A DNA stretch of 33,642 nt from Planctomycetota bacterium (lineage in GTDB: Bacteria; Planctomycetota; UBA1135; UBA2386): contig VGZG01000032.1 in NCBI GenBank assembly GCA_016872675.1, positions 1 to 33,642 of the forward strand, in the 5' to 3' direction. Position 1 is the stretch's first letter; the number at the start of each line of letters is the position of its first letter. The position numbers and the translations under genes were made by a program. The notes beneath the pieces were generated by a model. It saw only the letters and a list, made by a program, of their open reading frames with translations. It was not told the origin of the DNA and made no database searches. Shown piece after piece: positions 8,937-16,857 of the stretch.

Positions 8937-10472
8937 TCACGCCAGTGCGCCCGCCGGCGCGAAGCCGCGCAGGTTCGCCGCTTCCAGCACGTCGACGTCG
9001 TCGACCTGGTCGCGGTCGTCGAGGTCGGCGAGCGTGCGCGCGAGCCGCAGCAGCCGCACGCGCCCGCGCGCCGACTGTTGGCAGCGCCGCATCACCTCGT
9101 CGACGCCGGCGAGCGCCGCCTCGGTGCAGGCGCACGCGCGCAGCAGCATGCGGTCGACGAGCCGGCCATTGGGCGTGAAGACGCCGTCGAAGGTCTGGCG
9201 GCGCAGCTGCCGCGCGTGCGCCGCGAGCACGCGCTCGCGCAGCGCCGCCGTGCCGGCGGCGGGATCCTCGGGCGCGCGCAGCTCGGCCGCGGTCAGCGCT
9301 GGCACCTCGACCTGCAGGTCGAGGCGGTCGAGCAACGGGCCCGACAACCGCTGCCGGTAGCGCGCCACCGCGCCGGGCGTGCACGCGCACGGCCGCTGGC
9401 GGTGGCCGCGGAAGCCGCAGGGGCACGGGTTCATCGCCGCGACCAGCAGGAACTGCGCCGGCATCGTCACCGTCTGGCGGGCGCGGCCGACGGTGATCGT
9501 CGCGTCTTCGAGCGGTTGCCTCAGCGCCTCGAGCACGTCGCGGCGGAACTCCGGCAGCTCGTCGAGGAACAGCACGCCGTGGTGGGCGAGCGTGACCTCG
9601 CCGGGGCGCACGTCGGCGCCGCCGCCCAGCACGCTCGCCGCCGAGCTGGTGTGGTGCGGCGCGCGCAGCGGCCGCCGTTCGCCAGGCAGCGACAGGCCGG
9701 CGGCGGCGTGCGCCTGTAGCACGGCGAGGCGCTCGCGCGGGCCGAGCGGTGGCAGGATACCGGGCAGCCGGCGCAGCAGCGCGCTCTTGCCCGACCCCGG
9801 TGGCCCGACGAACAGCAGGTTGTGGCCGCCGGCGGCGGCGACGGCGAGCGCGCGCTTGGGCGTCTGGTGACCGCGCAGATCGGCGAGGTCGGCGACCGCG
9901 TCGGGCGGCGCGGGCGGCCGCGGTGGTGGTGGTTGCAGTTCGCGCCGGCCCGCCAGCCAGAACACCGCGTCGGCGAGTGTCGCGGCGCCGTACAGCGGCA
10001 GGCCGTCGACGGCAGCGCACAACGACGCGTCGGCCGGCGAGCACAACATCGCCTGCGCGCCGTTCTGCGCGGCGGCGAGCGCCACGCTGACGGCGCCGCG
10101 CGCCGGCAGGATCTCGCCGCGGAGGCTCACTTCGCCGAAGGCGAAAAGGCCGCGGCTGCGTTCGGGCGGGAACAGGCCGGCGGCGCCGGCGAGCGCCAGC
10201 GCCAGCGGCAGGTCGAAGCCCGAGCCGTGCTTGCGCAGCTCGGCGGGCGCGAAGTTGACCGTCGTGACGCCGCGCGGCGGCGGCAGGTCGAGCGCGAAGA
10301 ACGCCTGCAGCACGCGGTGGTAGGCCTCGCGCACGCAGGCGTCGACGAGGCCGAGCAGCCGCGGCGTGCCGTCGCCGGCGTGGCGCGCCGTCGCTTCTAC
10401 CTGCACGGGCACGGCGTCGACGCCTTGCACCAGCCCGCAGCCGACCGTGATGGTGGGGACCTGCACGTCCAC
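8937..10472 (-). CDS. comM: ComM/YifB-type Mg-chelatase-like AAA+ ATPase
   Basis: About 511 residues. An N-terminal Lon-protease-like S5 domain (about residues 1-175) precedes the AAA+ magnesium-chelatase domain, with Walker A GPPGSGKS at about 223-230, the APHHTSSAAS motif, Walker B GVLFLDELPEF and the four-Cys MNPCPCGFRGH...CAC element. A C-terminal Mg-chelatase domain ends the protein. ComM is a branch-migration helicase that promotes integration of transforming DNA in Vibrio and Haemophilus. The frame is open to a GTG at 10538, but family proteins start just before the first strand (here VPTITVG), so I chose GTG at 10472; 10466 is also possible. There is no clear Shine-Dalgarno at any candidate. 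It converges with the lipoprotein gene, 24 bp apart. Confidence 0.9.
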   Translation of the reverse strand: MDVQVPTITVGCGLVQGVDAVPVQVEATARHAGDGTPRLLGLVDACVREAYHRVLQAFFALDLPPPRGVTTVNFAPAELRKHGSGFDLPLALALAGAAGLFPPERSRGLFAFGEVSLRGEILPARGAVSVALAAAQNGAQAMLCSPADASLCAAVDGLPLYGAATLADAVFWLAGRRELQPPPPRPPAPPDAVADLADLRGHQTPKRALAVAAAGGHNLLFVGPPGSGKSALLRRLPGILPPLGPRERLAVLQAHAAAGLSLPGERRPLRAPHHTSSAASVLGGGADVRPGEVTLAHHGVLFLDELPEFRRDVLEALRQPLEDATITVGRARQTVTMPAQFLLVAAMNPCPCGFRGHRQRPCACTPGAVARYRQRLSGPLLDRLDLQVEVPALTAAELRAPEDPAAGTAALRERVLAAHARQLRRQTFDGVFTPNGRLVDRMLLRACACTEAALAGVDEVMRRCQQSARGRVRLLRLARTLADLDDRDQVDDVDVLEAANLRGFAPAGALA

Positions 10473-10576
10473 AATGGGGCTTGTGGCGGCGAGGCGGTCG
10501 CACGATCTCCGGGATTCGCGGTTCGACCGTTGTCTCACGTCCGCGCCGCCGGCGCGGCGCCGTCAGCGATCGGCGT

Positions 10577-12154
10577 TCACCACGTCGCCGCCGCCGCCAC
10601 GCCGGCGCGCTCGACGATGCCGCGAGCGAGCGCCCGCGCGTCGGCGAGCAGCAGGTCGGGGATGCGCGTCGGCGAGCCGCCGGCGACGAACACCGTCAGG
10701 CTGGCGAGGCCGAGCGCCTGTTCGACCGGGCCCTGGCGCACGATCACGGCCTGCACCTTGCCGAGCGGCAGCCACGCCGTCGTGCGGCCGAGCACGCCGT
10801 GGCGCAGGGCCAGGAAGTCGGCGCCCAGTGCGAAGCCGAGGTTGCGCCAGACCAGCGCGCCGAGCAGCGCCCACAGCGGCAGCAGCGCGAGCGCGCCCAG
10901 CGCCGCAGCGCCATTGGCCGGCCACAGCGAAGCGCTCGCCGCCGCCGCCAGGATGGCGCCCTGCGCGGTCATGCGCAGCACCAGCCGCTGGCTGCCGCGC
11001 TGCCAGGTGAAGGGTTCGTGCTCGAGCCCCGCCAGCAGCGCCGGCAGCAGCGCGTGCGCGGCGGCGTCCCGCGCCAGTGGCACGACGACGTCCCAGCCGC
11101 CGACGGTGTCCTCGCCCTCGGTGCGGCTGCCGCCGGCGGAGTCGGCCTTGACCACGCCGCAGCCGAGCAGACGACGCAGCCACGTCTGTTCGTAGGTCAC
11201 GCGCTGCACGCGCGCTCGCGGCAGCGTCTTCTGGCGCGTGGTCAGCAGGCCGTAGCGGCGCTGCAGCACGTCGCCGCGCAGCGTCAGCGCGAAGCCGTGG
11301 AAGGTGACGAGGTTGCCGAGCACCGCCGTGCCGACGCCGAACGCCATGACGATGAACAGCACGCCGACGAGGATCATGGCGACGACGTGCGGCGGGAAGC
11401 GGCGCAGCCATTCCTGCGCGTCGCGCGCGACGCCGGCAACGCGCACCGCAAGGCCGAAGGTGTCGGCGAACTGCAGCGCGGCGTAGCCGGTGACCACGAT
11501 CGCCGACAGCCGCAGGTCGGACAGGCCGCGCAGCGTCAGTTCGCCGGCCGTGCTGCGATGCACCAGCCACTCCGGTTGCGGCGTCGGCGGCGCGGGCGGG
11601 CTTGCCGGCATGGCGGCGTCGACCGTGCCGTCGGCCGCGGCCGCAGTCGGCGCCGCGGCGCGCCCGCACGCCGCCGCACGCGCCGCCAGCAGGGTCTCGC
11701 GCAAGTGTTCGGCGTCGCGCCGCGCCAGCGCATCGAGCCGTGCTTCGACGCCTTGGCCGGACGCGGTCTCGACCAGCACCACGGACAGCCCGAGCGCGCG
11801 GCGCAGCAGCGACGACTCGAAGCCGAGGTCCTGGATGCGATCGAGGGGGATGCGGCGTTCCTGCCGTTCGAGCAGGCCTTCGCGCACGCGCAACTCGTCG
11901 CTGGTCAGCGTGAACTCGAGCGTGATGTAGCGCGCGAGCGCGTAGCCGAGCCGCAGCACGAACGCGACGATGCCGAAGCCGACGAACCACCAAGATTGCA
12001 GCAGCAGACCGGCGGCGACGGGGACCGCCGCCTGGCGCAGCGCGTCGAGCAGCCGCAGCAGCAGGATGCCGGGATGCAGGTGCCCGCGCATGAGCACGGG
12101 CGCAGCGGCAATGGGCGGCGCGGCGGGCGCCGGCGGCGCGTCAGATGCGTCCAT
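10577..12154 (-). CDS. ydbT: YdbT-like membrane protein with bacterial PH (bPH2/DUF304) domains
   Basis: 525 residues with paired membrane helices separated by soluble segments. The segment TLTSDELRVREGLLERQERRIPLDRIQDLGFESSLLRRALGL (split over residues about 78-120) is the first bPH2 domain. Similar patterns recur (RYGLLTTRQKTLPRARVQRV near 300 and LRHGVLGRTTAWLPLGKVQAV near 450), so three copies are visible, as in Bacillus YdbT. The N-terminus is Ala/Pro-rich. The ATG at 12154 lies inside the end of the upstream ydbS-like gene (14-bp overlap). In Bacillus, YdbS and YdbT together are reported to counter certain bacteriocins. Elsewhere the role is unknown; membrane location is clear, function is not. 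Confidence 0.85.
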   Translation of the reverse strand: MDASDAPPAPAAPPIAAAPVLMRGHLHPGILLLRLLDALRQAAVPVAAGLLLQSWWFVGFGIVAFVLRLGYALARYITLEFTLTSDELRVREGLLERQERRIPLDRIQDLGFESSLLRRALGLSVVLVETASGQGVEARLDALARRDAEHLRETLLAARAAACGRAAAPTAAAADGTVDAAMPASPPAPPTPQPEWLVHRSTAGELTLRGLSDLRLSAIVVTGYAALQFADTFGLAVRVAGVARDAQEWLRRFPPHVVAMILVGVLFIVMAFGVGTAVLGNLVTFHGFALTLRGDVLQRRYGLLTTRQKTLPRARVQRVTYEQTWLRRLLGCGVVKADSAGGSRTEGEDTVGGWDVVVPLARDAAAHALLPALLAGLEHEPFTWQRGSQRLVLRMTAQGAILAAAASASLWPANGAAALGALALLPLWALLGALVWRNLGFALGADFLALRHGVLGRTTAWLPLGKVQAVIVRQGPVEQALGLASLTVFVAGGSPTRIPDLLLADARALARGIVERAGVAAAATW

Positions 12155-12638
12155 CGCCGCGGGCTTGCAGGATGCGGTCGCGCATCGCCTGGGCGACGTC
12201 GGTGCGTAGGCCGGGCACGCGGAAGGCCGAGCCTTCGTTGCCGGCGGTGAACACGACGAGCGTGGCGAGGCCGAACAGCCGTTCGATCGGGCCGCGCACG
12301 AGGTCGACGTGCTGCATGCGCTTGACCGGGACGGCGCGCTCTTCGACGAACAGGATGCCGTAGCGCAGCAGCAGCAGGTCGCCGAGGTAGGCGTAGCGCC
12401 AGCGCGCGAACGACAGCGGCGGCACGACGAAGGCCAGCAGGAGCAGGCCGGCGATGCCGCCGAGCAACACGTGCTCCCAGGCCGACGACCACTTGTCCCA
12501 GTGCTCGTCCAAGAACGGTCGCGCCACGAACCACGCCAGCGCGCCGAGCACGCCGGAGGTCAGCAGGTCGCCGAGGATCCAGTAGCCGACGACGCGGCGC
12601 TCGAGTCGTTCGGTCGCCGTGGCGGGGGCCGATGCCAT
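12141..12638 (-). CDS. ydbS: YdbS-like bacterial PH-domain membrane protein
   Basis: 165 residues from the ATG at 12638. Two membrane helices (about residues 20-37 and 55-75) are followed by one bPH2 domain with the typical LRYGILFVEERAVPVKRMQHVD and ERLFGLATLVVFTAG segments. The frame stays open to an ATG at 12719, but that start would overlap the divergent gene at 12718 and adds an atypical Arg/Gly-rich leader. The promoter-like boxes at 12645-12673 also fit the shorter form. It is co-transcribed with the ydbT-like gene, overlapping it by 14 bp. The pairing of one single-domain and one multi-domain bPH2 protein is conserved across many bacteria. Confidence 0.87.
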   Translation of the reverse strand: MASAPATATERLERRVVGYWILGDLLTSGVLGALAWFVARPFLDEHWDKWSSAWEHVLLGGIAGLLLLAFVVPPLSFARWRYAYLGDLLLLRYGILFVEERAVPVKRMQHVDLVRGPIERLFGLATLVVFTAGNEGSAFRVPGLRTDVAQAMRDRILQARGDGRI

Positions 12639-12644
12639 GGCGAC

Positions 12645-12673
12645 AGCGTCGCCGCTCGCGTCGGTCGGCGCAA
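12645..12673 (-). promoter_or_regulatory. Candidate leaderless promoter of the ydbS-ydbT pair
   Basis: Read on the minus strand: TTGCGC (12668-12673), 17 bp, GACGCT (12645-12650), then six bases to the ATG at 12638. The -10 is weak, keeping only A2 and T6 of TAnnnT. However, the geometry equals that at hutH, hutU and the 32915 gene. No Shine-Dalgarno sequence is present. Confidence 0.4.
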
Positions 12674-12705
12674 CCGTCGCGTGGCGGCCGGTGGCGCCGC
12701 CGCGA

Positions 12706-12711
12706 TAGGCT
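12706..12711 (+). promoter_or_regulatory. Candidate -10 box of the LACTB-like gene, leaderless
   Basis: TAGGCT lies six bases before the ATG at 12718, the same spacing as TAGGTT before hutH. I see no convincing -35 box at 16-18 bp. No Shine-Dalgarno is present in the few bases a leader would contain. Confidence 0.35.
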
Positions 12712-12717
12712 CTGCGC

Positions 12718-13806
12718 ATGACGCTTCACTATCCGACCGTGGAAGCAACCTGCTTCGGCCTCGCCCTCTTCGCCGTGGTCGCTGGCGCGTCCGCCCAGGA
12801 GCCCGCATGGGCCGGCGCTGCGGTCGCCGCGATCGAGGCGCAGTTGCAGCGCGACGGCATCCCCGGCCTGTCGTGCGCGGTCGCCGTCGGCGACGCGCTG
12901 GCGCTGCGCCGCGGCTTCGGCCTCGCCGACGTCGAGAACGACGTGCCGGCGACGCCGCGGACGGTCTACCGCCTCGCCTCGATCAGCAAGCCGATCACCG
13001 CCGTGCTGGCGCTGCAGCTGGCGCGCGACGGCAAGCTCGACCTCGACGCCGACGTCGCGACGCTGACCGATGCATGGCCGGAGAAGGCGTGGCCGGTGAC
13101 GACGCGCCAACTGCTCGGCCACCTCGGCGGCGTGCGCCACTATCGCGGCGAAGCCGAGAGCGTCGAGCCGTTTGCCACGCAGCGCGATGGCCTCGCGCGC
13201 TTCGCGGCCGATCCGCTCGTGCACGCGCCGGGCAGCAAGTACCTGTACAGCACGTACGGCTTCAACCTCGTCGGCGCCGTGCTCGAAGCGCGCGCCGACG
13301 AGCCGTTCGCGGCGCTGGTGCGCGCTCGCATCGCCGAGCCGTGCGGCGCCATGACGCTGCAGGCCGACGACAGCCGGCGGCTGATTCGCGGCCGCGCTCA
13401 GGGCTACGCGCGCGTCGGCGGCGTGCTGCAGAACAGCGCGCCGATGGACAGCAGCTACAAGCTCGCCGGCGGCGGCCTGTGCAGCTCGGCCGAGGACCTC
13501 GCGCGCTTCGGCCAGGCGCTGCTAGCCGGCAAGCTGCTGCCGGCGGAGGCATTGGCGACGATGTGGACGGAACAGCGGACGACCGCCGGCAAGGGCACCG
13601 GCTACGGGCTCGGCTTCAGGCTCGCAACGACGGCTGGCGCGCAGGTGGTCGCGCACAGTGGCAGCCAGGCCCGCGTCAGCACGATGCTCGTGCTGCGCCC
13701 TGATGCCAAGGTCGCCGTCGCCGTGCTGTGCAACCTCGAAGGCTGCAAGCTCGGCCCGCTCGCCGAGCGCATCGCTGCGCTGGCGGCGGGGGAGGCTGAC
13801 AAGTGA
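12718..13806 (+). CDS. Exported serine beta-lactamase-family hydrolase, LACTB-like
   Basis: 362 residues with a signal peptide ending at ASA-Q (about residue 26). The class C beta-lactamase/PBP fold is shown by the Ser88-Ile-Ser-Lys91 nucleophile motif, Tyr177-Ser-Thr-Tyr-Gly in the YxN position, and HSGS (313-316) as the KTG equivalent. The variants YST(Y)G and [11 protein letters not shown] match mitochondrial LACTB-type serine proteases and bacterial esterases more than true beta-lactamases. It is probably a periplasmic peptidase or esterase rather than an antibiotic-resistance enzyme (inference). It starts without a Shine-Dalgarno, divergent from the ydbS-like gene. Its stop overlaps the GTG of the MBL-fold gene (13803-13806). 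Confidence 0.88.
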   Translation: MTLHYPTVEATCFGLALFAVVAGASAQEPAWAGAAVAAIEAQLQRDGIPGLSCAVAVGDALALRRGFGLADVENDVPATPRTVYRLASISKPITAVLALQLARDGKLDLDADVATLTDAWPEKAWPVTTRQLLGHLGGVRHYRGEAESVEPFATQRDGLARFAADPLVHAPGSKYLYSTYGFNLVGAVLEARADEPFAALVRARIAEPCGAMTLQADDSRRLIRGRAQGYARVGGVLQNSAPMDSSYKLAGGGLCSSAEDLARFGQALLAGKLLPAEALATMWTEQRTTAGKGTGYGLGFRLATTAGAQVVAHSGSQARVSTMLVLRPDAKVAVAVLCNLEGCKLGPLAERIAALAAGEADK

Positions 13807-14669
13807 CGCTGCGCCTCTGGTCGGTGCTCGGCAACGCGCAGAAGCTCGACGGCGGCGCGATGTTCGGCAACGCGCCGAAGGCGATGTGGAGCCAGTGGGC
13901 GCCGAGCGACGCGCACAACCGCATCGACCTCGCCTGCCGCTGTCTCGTCGTGCGCGACCGCGACCGCGTGATTCTGTGCGAGGCCGGCATCGGCGCGTTC
14001 TTTCCGCCGGAGCTGCGCGTGCGCTACGGCGTGCAGGAGGACCGGCACGTGCTGCTCGAACAACTGGCGGCGATCGGCGTGGCGCCGGCCGACGTCGACG
14101 TCGTCGTGCTCTCGCACCTGCACTTCGACCACGCCGGCGGCGTGCTGGCGGCGCACGCGCCGGGCCAGCCGCTGGCGCTGGCGTTCCCCAACGCGCGCTA
14201 CGTCGTCGGCCGGCAGGCCTTCGAGCGGGCGCAGCGGCCGCACGCGCGCGACCGCGCCAGCTTCGTGCCGGAGCTGCCGGGCCTGCTGGCCGCGACCGGT
14301 CGGCTCGAGCTCGTCGACGGCGAGGCCAGCGCCGTGCTCGGCCCGCAGTTCCGGTTGCGCGCCAGCGACGGCCACACGCCCGGCATGCGCCTCGTCGAGG
14401 TGCAGGGCAGCCGTGGTCCGTTGCTGTTCTGCGCCGACCTGATCCCCGGCCTGCCGTGGGTGCGGCGCGCGATCACGATGGGCTACGACCGCTTCCCCGA
14501 GCTGCTGATCGACGAGAAGACGGCGCTGCTCGCCGACCTGCAGGCGCGCGACGGCCGGCTGTTCTTCACGCACGACCCGCAGGTCGCCGCGTGCCGGCTC
14601 GGCCGCGACGACAAGGGCAACGTCGTCGGCCGCGAGCCGGTTGCCGCGCTCGCGGGCGCAGTGGCCTGA
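13803..14669 (+). CDS. MBL-fold metallo-hydrolase
   Basis: 288 residues from GTG 13803, overlapping the previous stop as GTGA. The metallo-beta-lactamase signature [11 protein letters not shown] gives His105, His107, Asp109 and His110 for a dinuclear zinc site; further ligands are likely in [13 protein letters not shown] and FFTHDP. No signal peptide is visible, so cytoplasmic. The closest general types are hydrolases annotated as AHL-lactonase/quinoprotein-like MBL proteins, but the substrate is unknown. Translational coupling to an exported LACTB-like hydrolase suggests related substrates on the two sides of the membrane (inference). Confidence 0.87.
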   Translation: MTLRLWSVLGNAQKLDGGAMFGNAPKAMWSQWAPSDAHNRIDLACRCLVVRDRDRVILCEAGIGAFFPPELRVRYGVQEDRHVLLEQLAAIGVAPADVDVVVLSHLHFDHAGGVLAAHAPGQPLALAFPNARYVVGRQAFERAQRPHARDRASFVPELPGLLAATGRLELVDGEASAVLGPQFRLRASDGHTPGMRLVEVQGSRGPLLFCADLIPGLPWVRRAITMGYDRFPELLIDEKTALLADLQARDGRLFFTHDPQVAACRLGRDDKGNVVGREPVAALAGAVA

Positions 14670-14685
14670 CCGCCGCGCGGCTGGC

Positions 14686-15033
14686 ATGCTCGGCGCTTTG
14701 CGCCGCAGCTCGGGAGCGCTGCTCTGTCTGTTGGCCGCCTGCGCGTCGGCGCCGTTTGCGCGCGATGCCGGCTTCTACGTCGACGACCTTGCGACCTTGG
14801 CCGTGGCGGTCGTCAGCCGTCGCTCCGAGGGCGAGCGCACCGAGGCAGCGCTGGCCGCGGCGCCGCCGAGGCGCTCGCGGGCCAACGGCAGGTCGCGATG
14901 GGGTTGCCCTTGCCGGGGATCTTGCTCGCGAGGTGCCGGAGGCCGGGCAGCGGCGCATTTCCGGCGCGGCAGGATGCGGTTGCGGTCGGCCCGACGGCCG
15001 GCAGGATGGCATCCCTGCCTGCGCGCGCCATGA
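14686..15033 (+). pseudogene. Decayed small lipoprotein gene (probable frameshift)
   Basis: ATG at 14686 opens a convincing start: MLGALRRSSGALLCLLAACA, with a lipobox LAAC, then about 40 residues with normal codon use (FARDAGFYVDDLATLAVAVV). After about base 14855 the frame turns into Arg/Gly/Cys/Trp-rich sequence with abnormal codons and runs to a TGA at 15031-15033. In the -1 frame a plausible continuation appears at once (AAEALAGQRQVAMGLPLPGI). This suggests a 1-base change in the GC-rich run near 14855-14870, and further shifts may follow. It lies between the MBL-fold gene and an intact lipoprotein. The alternative is a genuine short lipoprotein with an odd tail. Region 14670-15056 otherwise holds nothing I can support. 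Confidence 0.4.
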
Positions 15034-15056
15034 TTCCCGGTTTCTGGATCCAACCG

Positions 15057-15416
15057 ATGCGCTCCAACCTGCTGTTGTTCGTCCCCGTCCTGCTGTTCGC
15101 CGCGTGCGGCAGCGACCACCCCCTCGCCGGCAACTGGGCCCAGCAGCTCGACGGCGGCAAGAAGGGCATGAGCCTGGGGTTCAAGACGGGCGGCGAGACG
15201 GTCCTGGTCCACACCGCGCCCCGCGAGGACGGCAGCCACGACCACCTGAGGGGCACCTATACCTTCGACCCGGCGAGCAAGGCCGTGACGGTGACGTGCA
15301 AGCTGCTCGGCGACGGCAAGGCCGACACCTGGACCGGTGTGCTGAACGGCAAGGCGCTCGAACTGTCTTCGGCGGACGGCAAGCTGGCCTTCGCCCAAGG
15401 CGGTTCGGCGCACTGA
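15057..15416 (+). CDS. Small lipoprotein of unknown function
   Basis: 119 residues. ATG at 15057 gives a compact lipoprotein signal (MRSNLLLFVPVLLFAACGSD) with lipobox FAAC and Cys17. The frame is open upstream to 14898, but that part is atypical. The mature part has a beta-rich pattern: an LAGNW start, LGFKTGG, HLRGTYTFDPASKAVTV, WTGVLNGKALELSS. This resembles the lipocalin-like or DUF-type small lipoproteins that begin with L.G.W. No family is certain. There is no clear Shine-Dalgarno. Confidence 0.75.
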   Translation: MRSNLLLFVPVLLFAACGSDHPLAGNWAQQLDGGKKGMSLGFKTGGETVLVHTAPREDGSHDHLRGTYTFDPASKAVTVTCKLLGDGKADTWTGVLNGKALELSSADGKLAFAQGGSAH

Positions 15417-15445
15417 GTCCGGGCGCGCCGGCGGCCATCAGCCTC

Positions 15446-15473
15446 TTTTCTGTCGCCGGCGTCGGCCTATCCT
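15446..15473 (+). promoter_or_regulatory. Candidate promoter upstream of apaG
   Basis: A T-rich -35-like TTTTCT (15446-15451) with TATCCT (15468-15473) 16 bp later. The -10 matches four of six consensus bases and stands out in this GC-rich context. Transcription would start near 15480, giving a leader of about 30 nt to the ATG at 15511. A TTG at 15478 could alternatively be a near-leaderless start. Confidence 0.4.
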
Positions 15474-15510
15474 GCACTTGCCCAGTCCACTGGACTCGCC
15501 GCGATTCACC

Positions 15511-15957
15511 ATGGCCACTTCGCCGTACTCCGACATCACCACCGACGGCCTCCGCATCCAGGCGGCGGCCGAGCCGCTGCCGCAGGAACAACTGCCGCCC
15601 GAACTCGCGGGTGACGGCCGGCAGGCGCGGGCCCAGCACGTGTTCCGCTACAAGATCACGATGACCAACGTCGGCGAGCGGTCGGCGCGGCTCCTGTCGC
15701 GCCACTGGATCATCGTCGACGCCAACGGCAAGCGCGAAGACGTGCGCGGCAAGGGCGTGGTCGGCGAGTACCCACAGCTCGCGCCGGGCGAGTCGTACAG
15801 CTACCTCAGCTTCTGCCCGCTGCCGACGACGTGGGGCACGATGGAGGGCAGCTACCAGTTCGAGCGCGATGATGGCTCCCGCTTTGCGGTCGCGATCGGC
15901 CGCTTCTTCCTCGTGCCGAGCGCGCCGCCGCTGCCGCTCGAGTCGACGTCGAACTGA
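15511..15957 (+). CDS. apaG: ApaG-domain protein
   Basis: 148 residues; ApaG proteins are usually 120-135 aa. The core is clear: RYKITMTNVGERSARLLSRHW, then VRGKGVVGEYPQLAPGESY and the TTWGTMEGSYQFE segment. This is the fibronectin-III-like ApaG/DUF525 fold with its GxGxxG-type loop. In enterobacteria apaG is linked to Co2+/Mg2+ phenotypes, but its molecular role is unknown; in eukaryotes the domain occurs in F-box proteins. I prefer the ATG at 15511 because conservation begins soon after it. A TTG at 15478 would add 11 residues. The C-terminal tail is Pro-rich. Confidence 0.88.
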   Translation: MATSPYSDITTDGLRIQAAAEPLPQEQLPPELAGDGRQARAQHVFRYKITMTNVGERSARLLSRHWIIVDANGKREDVRGKGVVGEYPQLAPGESYSYLSFCPLPTTWGTMEGSYQFERDDGSRFAVAIGRFFLVPSAPPLPLESTSN

Positions 15958-16034
15958 GCGCGCGGCCGCGGACAACAGGGCGCTGATTCCGAGTCGCCGA
16001 AGGACATCGAGCGGGCCGCGTGCCCTGCGAACTC

Positions 16035-16706
16035 ATGAACGACGGATCTGACACGGATCGTTCGGACTTGCGGGGTCATGCGATCGAGTTCCGCGTCGCG
16101 AGCGACGGCTCGTTGTGGCTCGCGGACTTCGACGAGCCGACGACGCGCGCCGAGGTGTACGAGGTGGCGAGGGACGAGTAGGGTTGCGAGGGCACGCGGG
16201 AATGCGCGCTCGCGACGTGTCCGCCACTCGCCGCGTTCCTGTGCTCGCACGGCGAGTAGCTGCGGGCAGGCCTCGAGGCGCGCCTGGAGGCGGTGCGAGG
16301 CGCCGGTCCCGATGGCGAGGCGGAAGCGGCGCGCTTGCGTCGTCGTCTCGTCGACATGCCGGAGGACTTCGAGTCGGGACTCGTGGCGTGGCTGGATGAC
16401 ATGGACGACGCGGACTTCGAACGCGACGTCGCCCCGGCCGTCGAGGCGTGGTTCGCGGAGCCGCCGAACTGGGCGATGGAGGACGACTACATCCCTGCCA
16501 GCGCCAACGCGCAGGGCGCGGCGATGCAGCACTTTGAGGACAACTTCTCGCCGGACGAACTCGCTGAACTCGGCGTCGAACTCGTCGAGGGGGACCATCC
16601 CTTCAGCAGCTACTGCGCGGCCGTGCTGCGGCGCAGTGTCGACGAGGCCAACGAGGTGGCATGTTGCAGTGGCCATGGCGTGCGGTTCCTCGCGGCCGGC
16701 GCGTGA
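16035..16706 (+). pseudogene. Gene of unknown function interrupted by two in-frame TAG codons
   Basis: One frame carries coherent, acidic, native-looking protein from the ATG at 16035 to the TGA at 16704-16706 (223 codons before the stop). It contains TAG at 16179-16181 and again at 16257-16259. Up to the first TAG it encodes 48 residues (HAIEFRVASDGSLWLADFDE is typical). Between the TAGs it is a Cys-containing stretch (CEGTRECALATCPPLAAFLC). After the second TAG it resumes as a helical segment (LRAGLEARLEAV) and a Trp/Asp/Glu-rich domain (GLVAWLDDMDDADFERDVAP). Both TAGs follow a GAG codon, and CAG-to-TAG transitions would explain both. No family is recognised. A truncated 137-residue product could restart near 16293. 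Readthrough is less likely. Confidence 0.55.
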
Positions 16707-16822
16707 CGGCCGGACGATCGTCGGTCGCGGCAGGGGCTGGGCGCTGCGCCGGGATCGCCAGCACGTTCGTCGCATAGGACTGTCGGGGTCCGGTTGCCAG
16801 CCGTCGTCGCGGCGCGCATTCC

Positions 16823-16851
16823 TTGCCCGCCTTCGCGGTCGCAGCTAGGTT
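16823..16851 (+). promoter_or_regulatory. Candidate leaderless promoter of hutH
   Basis: TTGCCC (16823-16828), 17 bp, TAGGTT (16846-16851), then six bases to the GTG start at 16858. The transcription start would fall on or next to the start codon. No Shine-Dalgarno sequence is present. Confidence 0.5.
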
Positions 16852-16857
16852 CGCGCC

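Noticed and set aside
16179-16259. Stop-codon reassignment or pyrrolysine at the two TAG codons
   Set aside because: The HD-GYP gene ends normally with TAG, most genes here end in TGA, and no pyl genes are visible. A double nonsense mutation is simpler.
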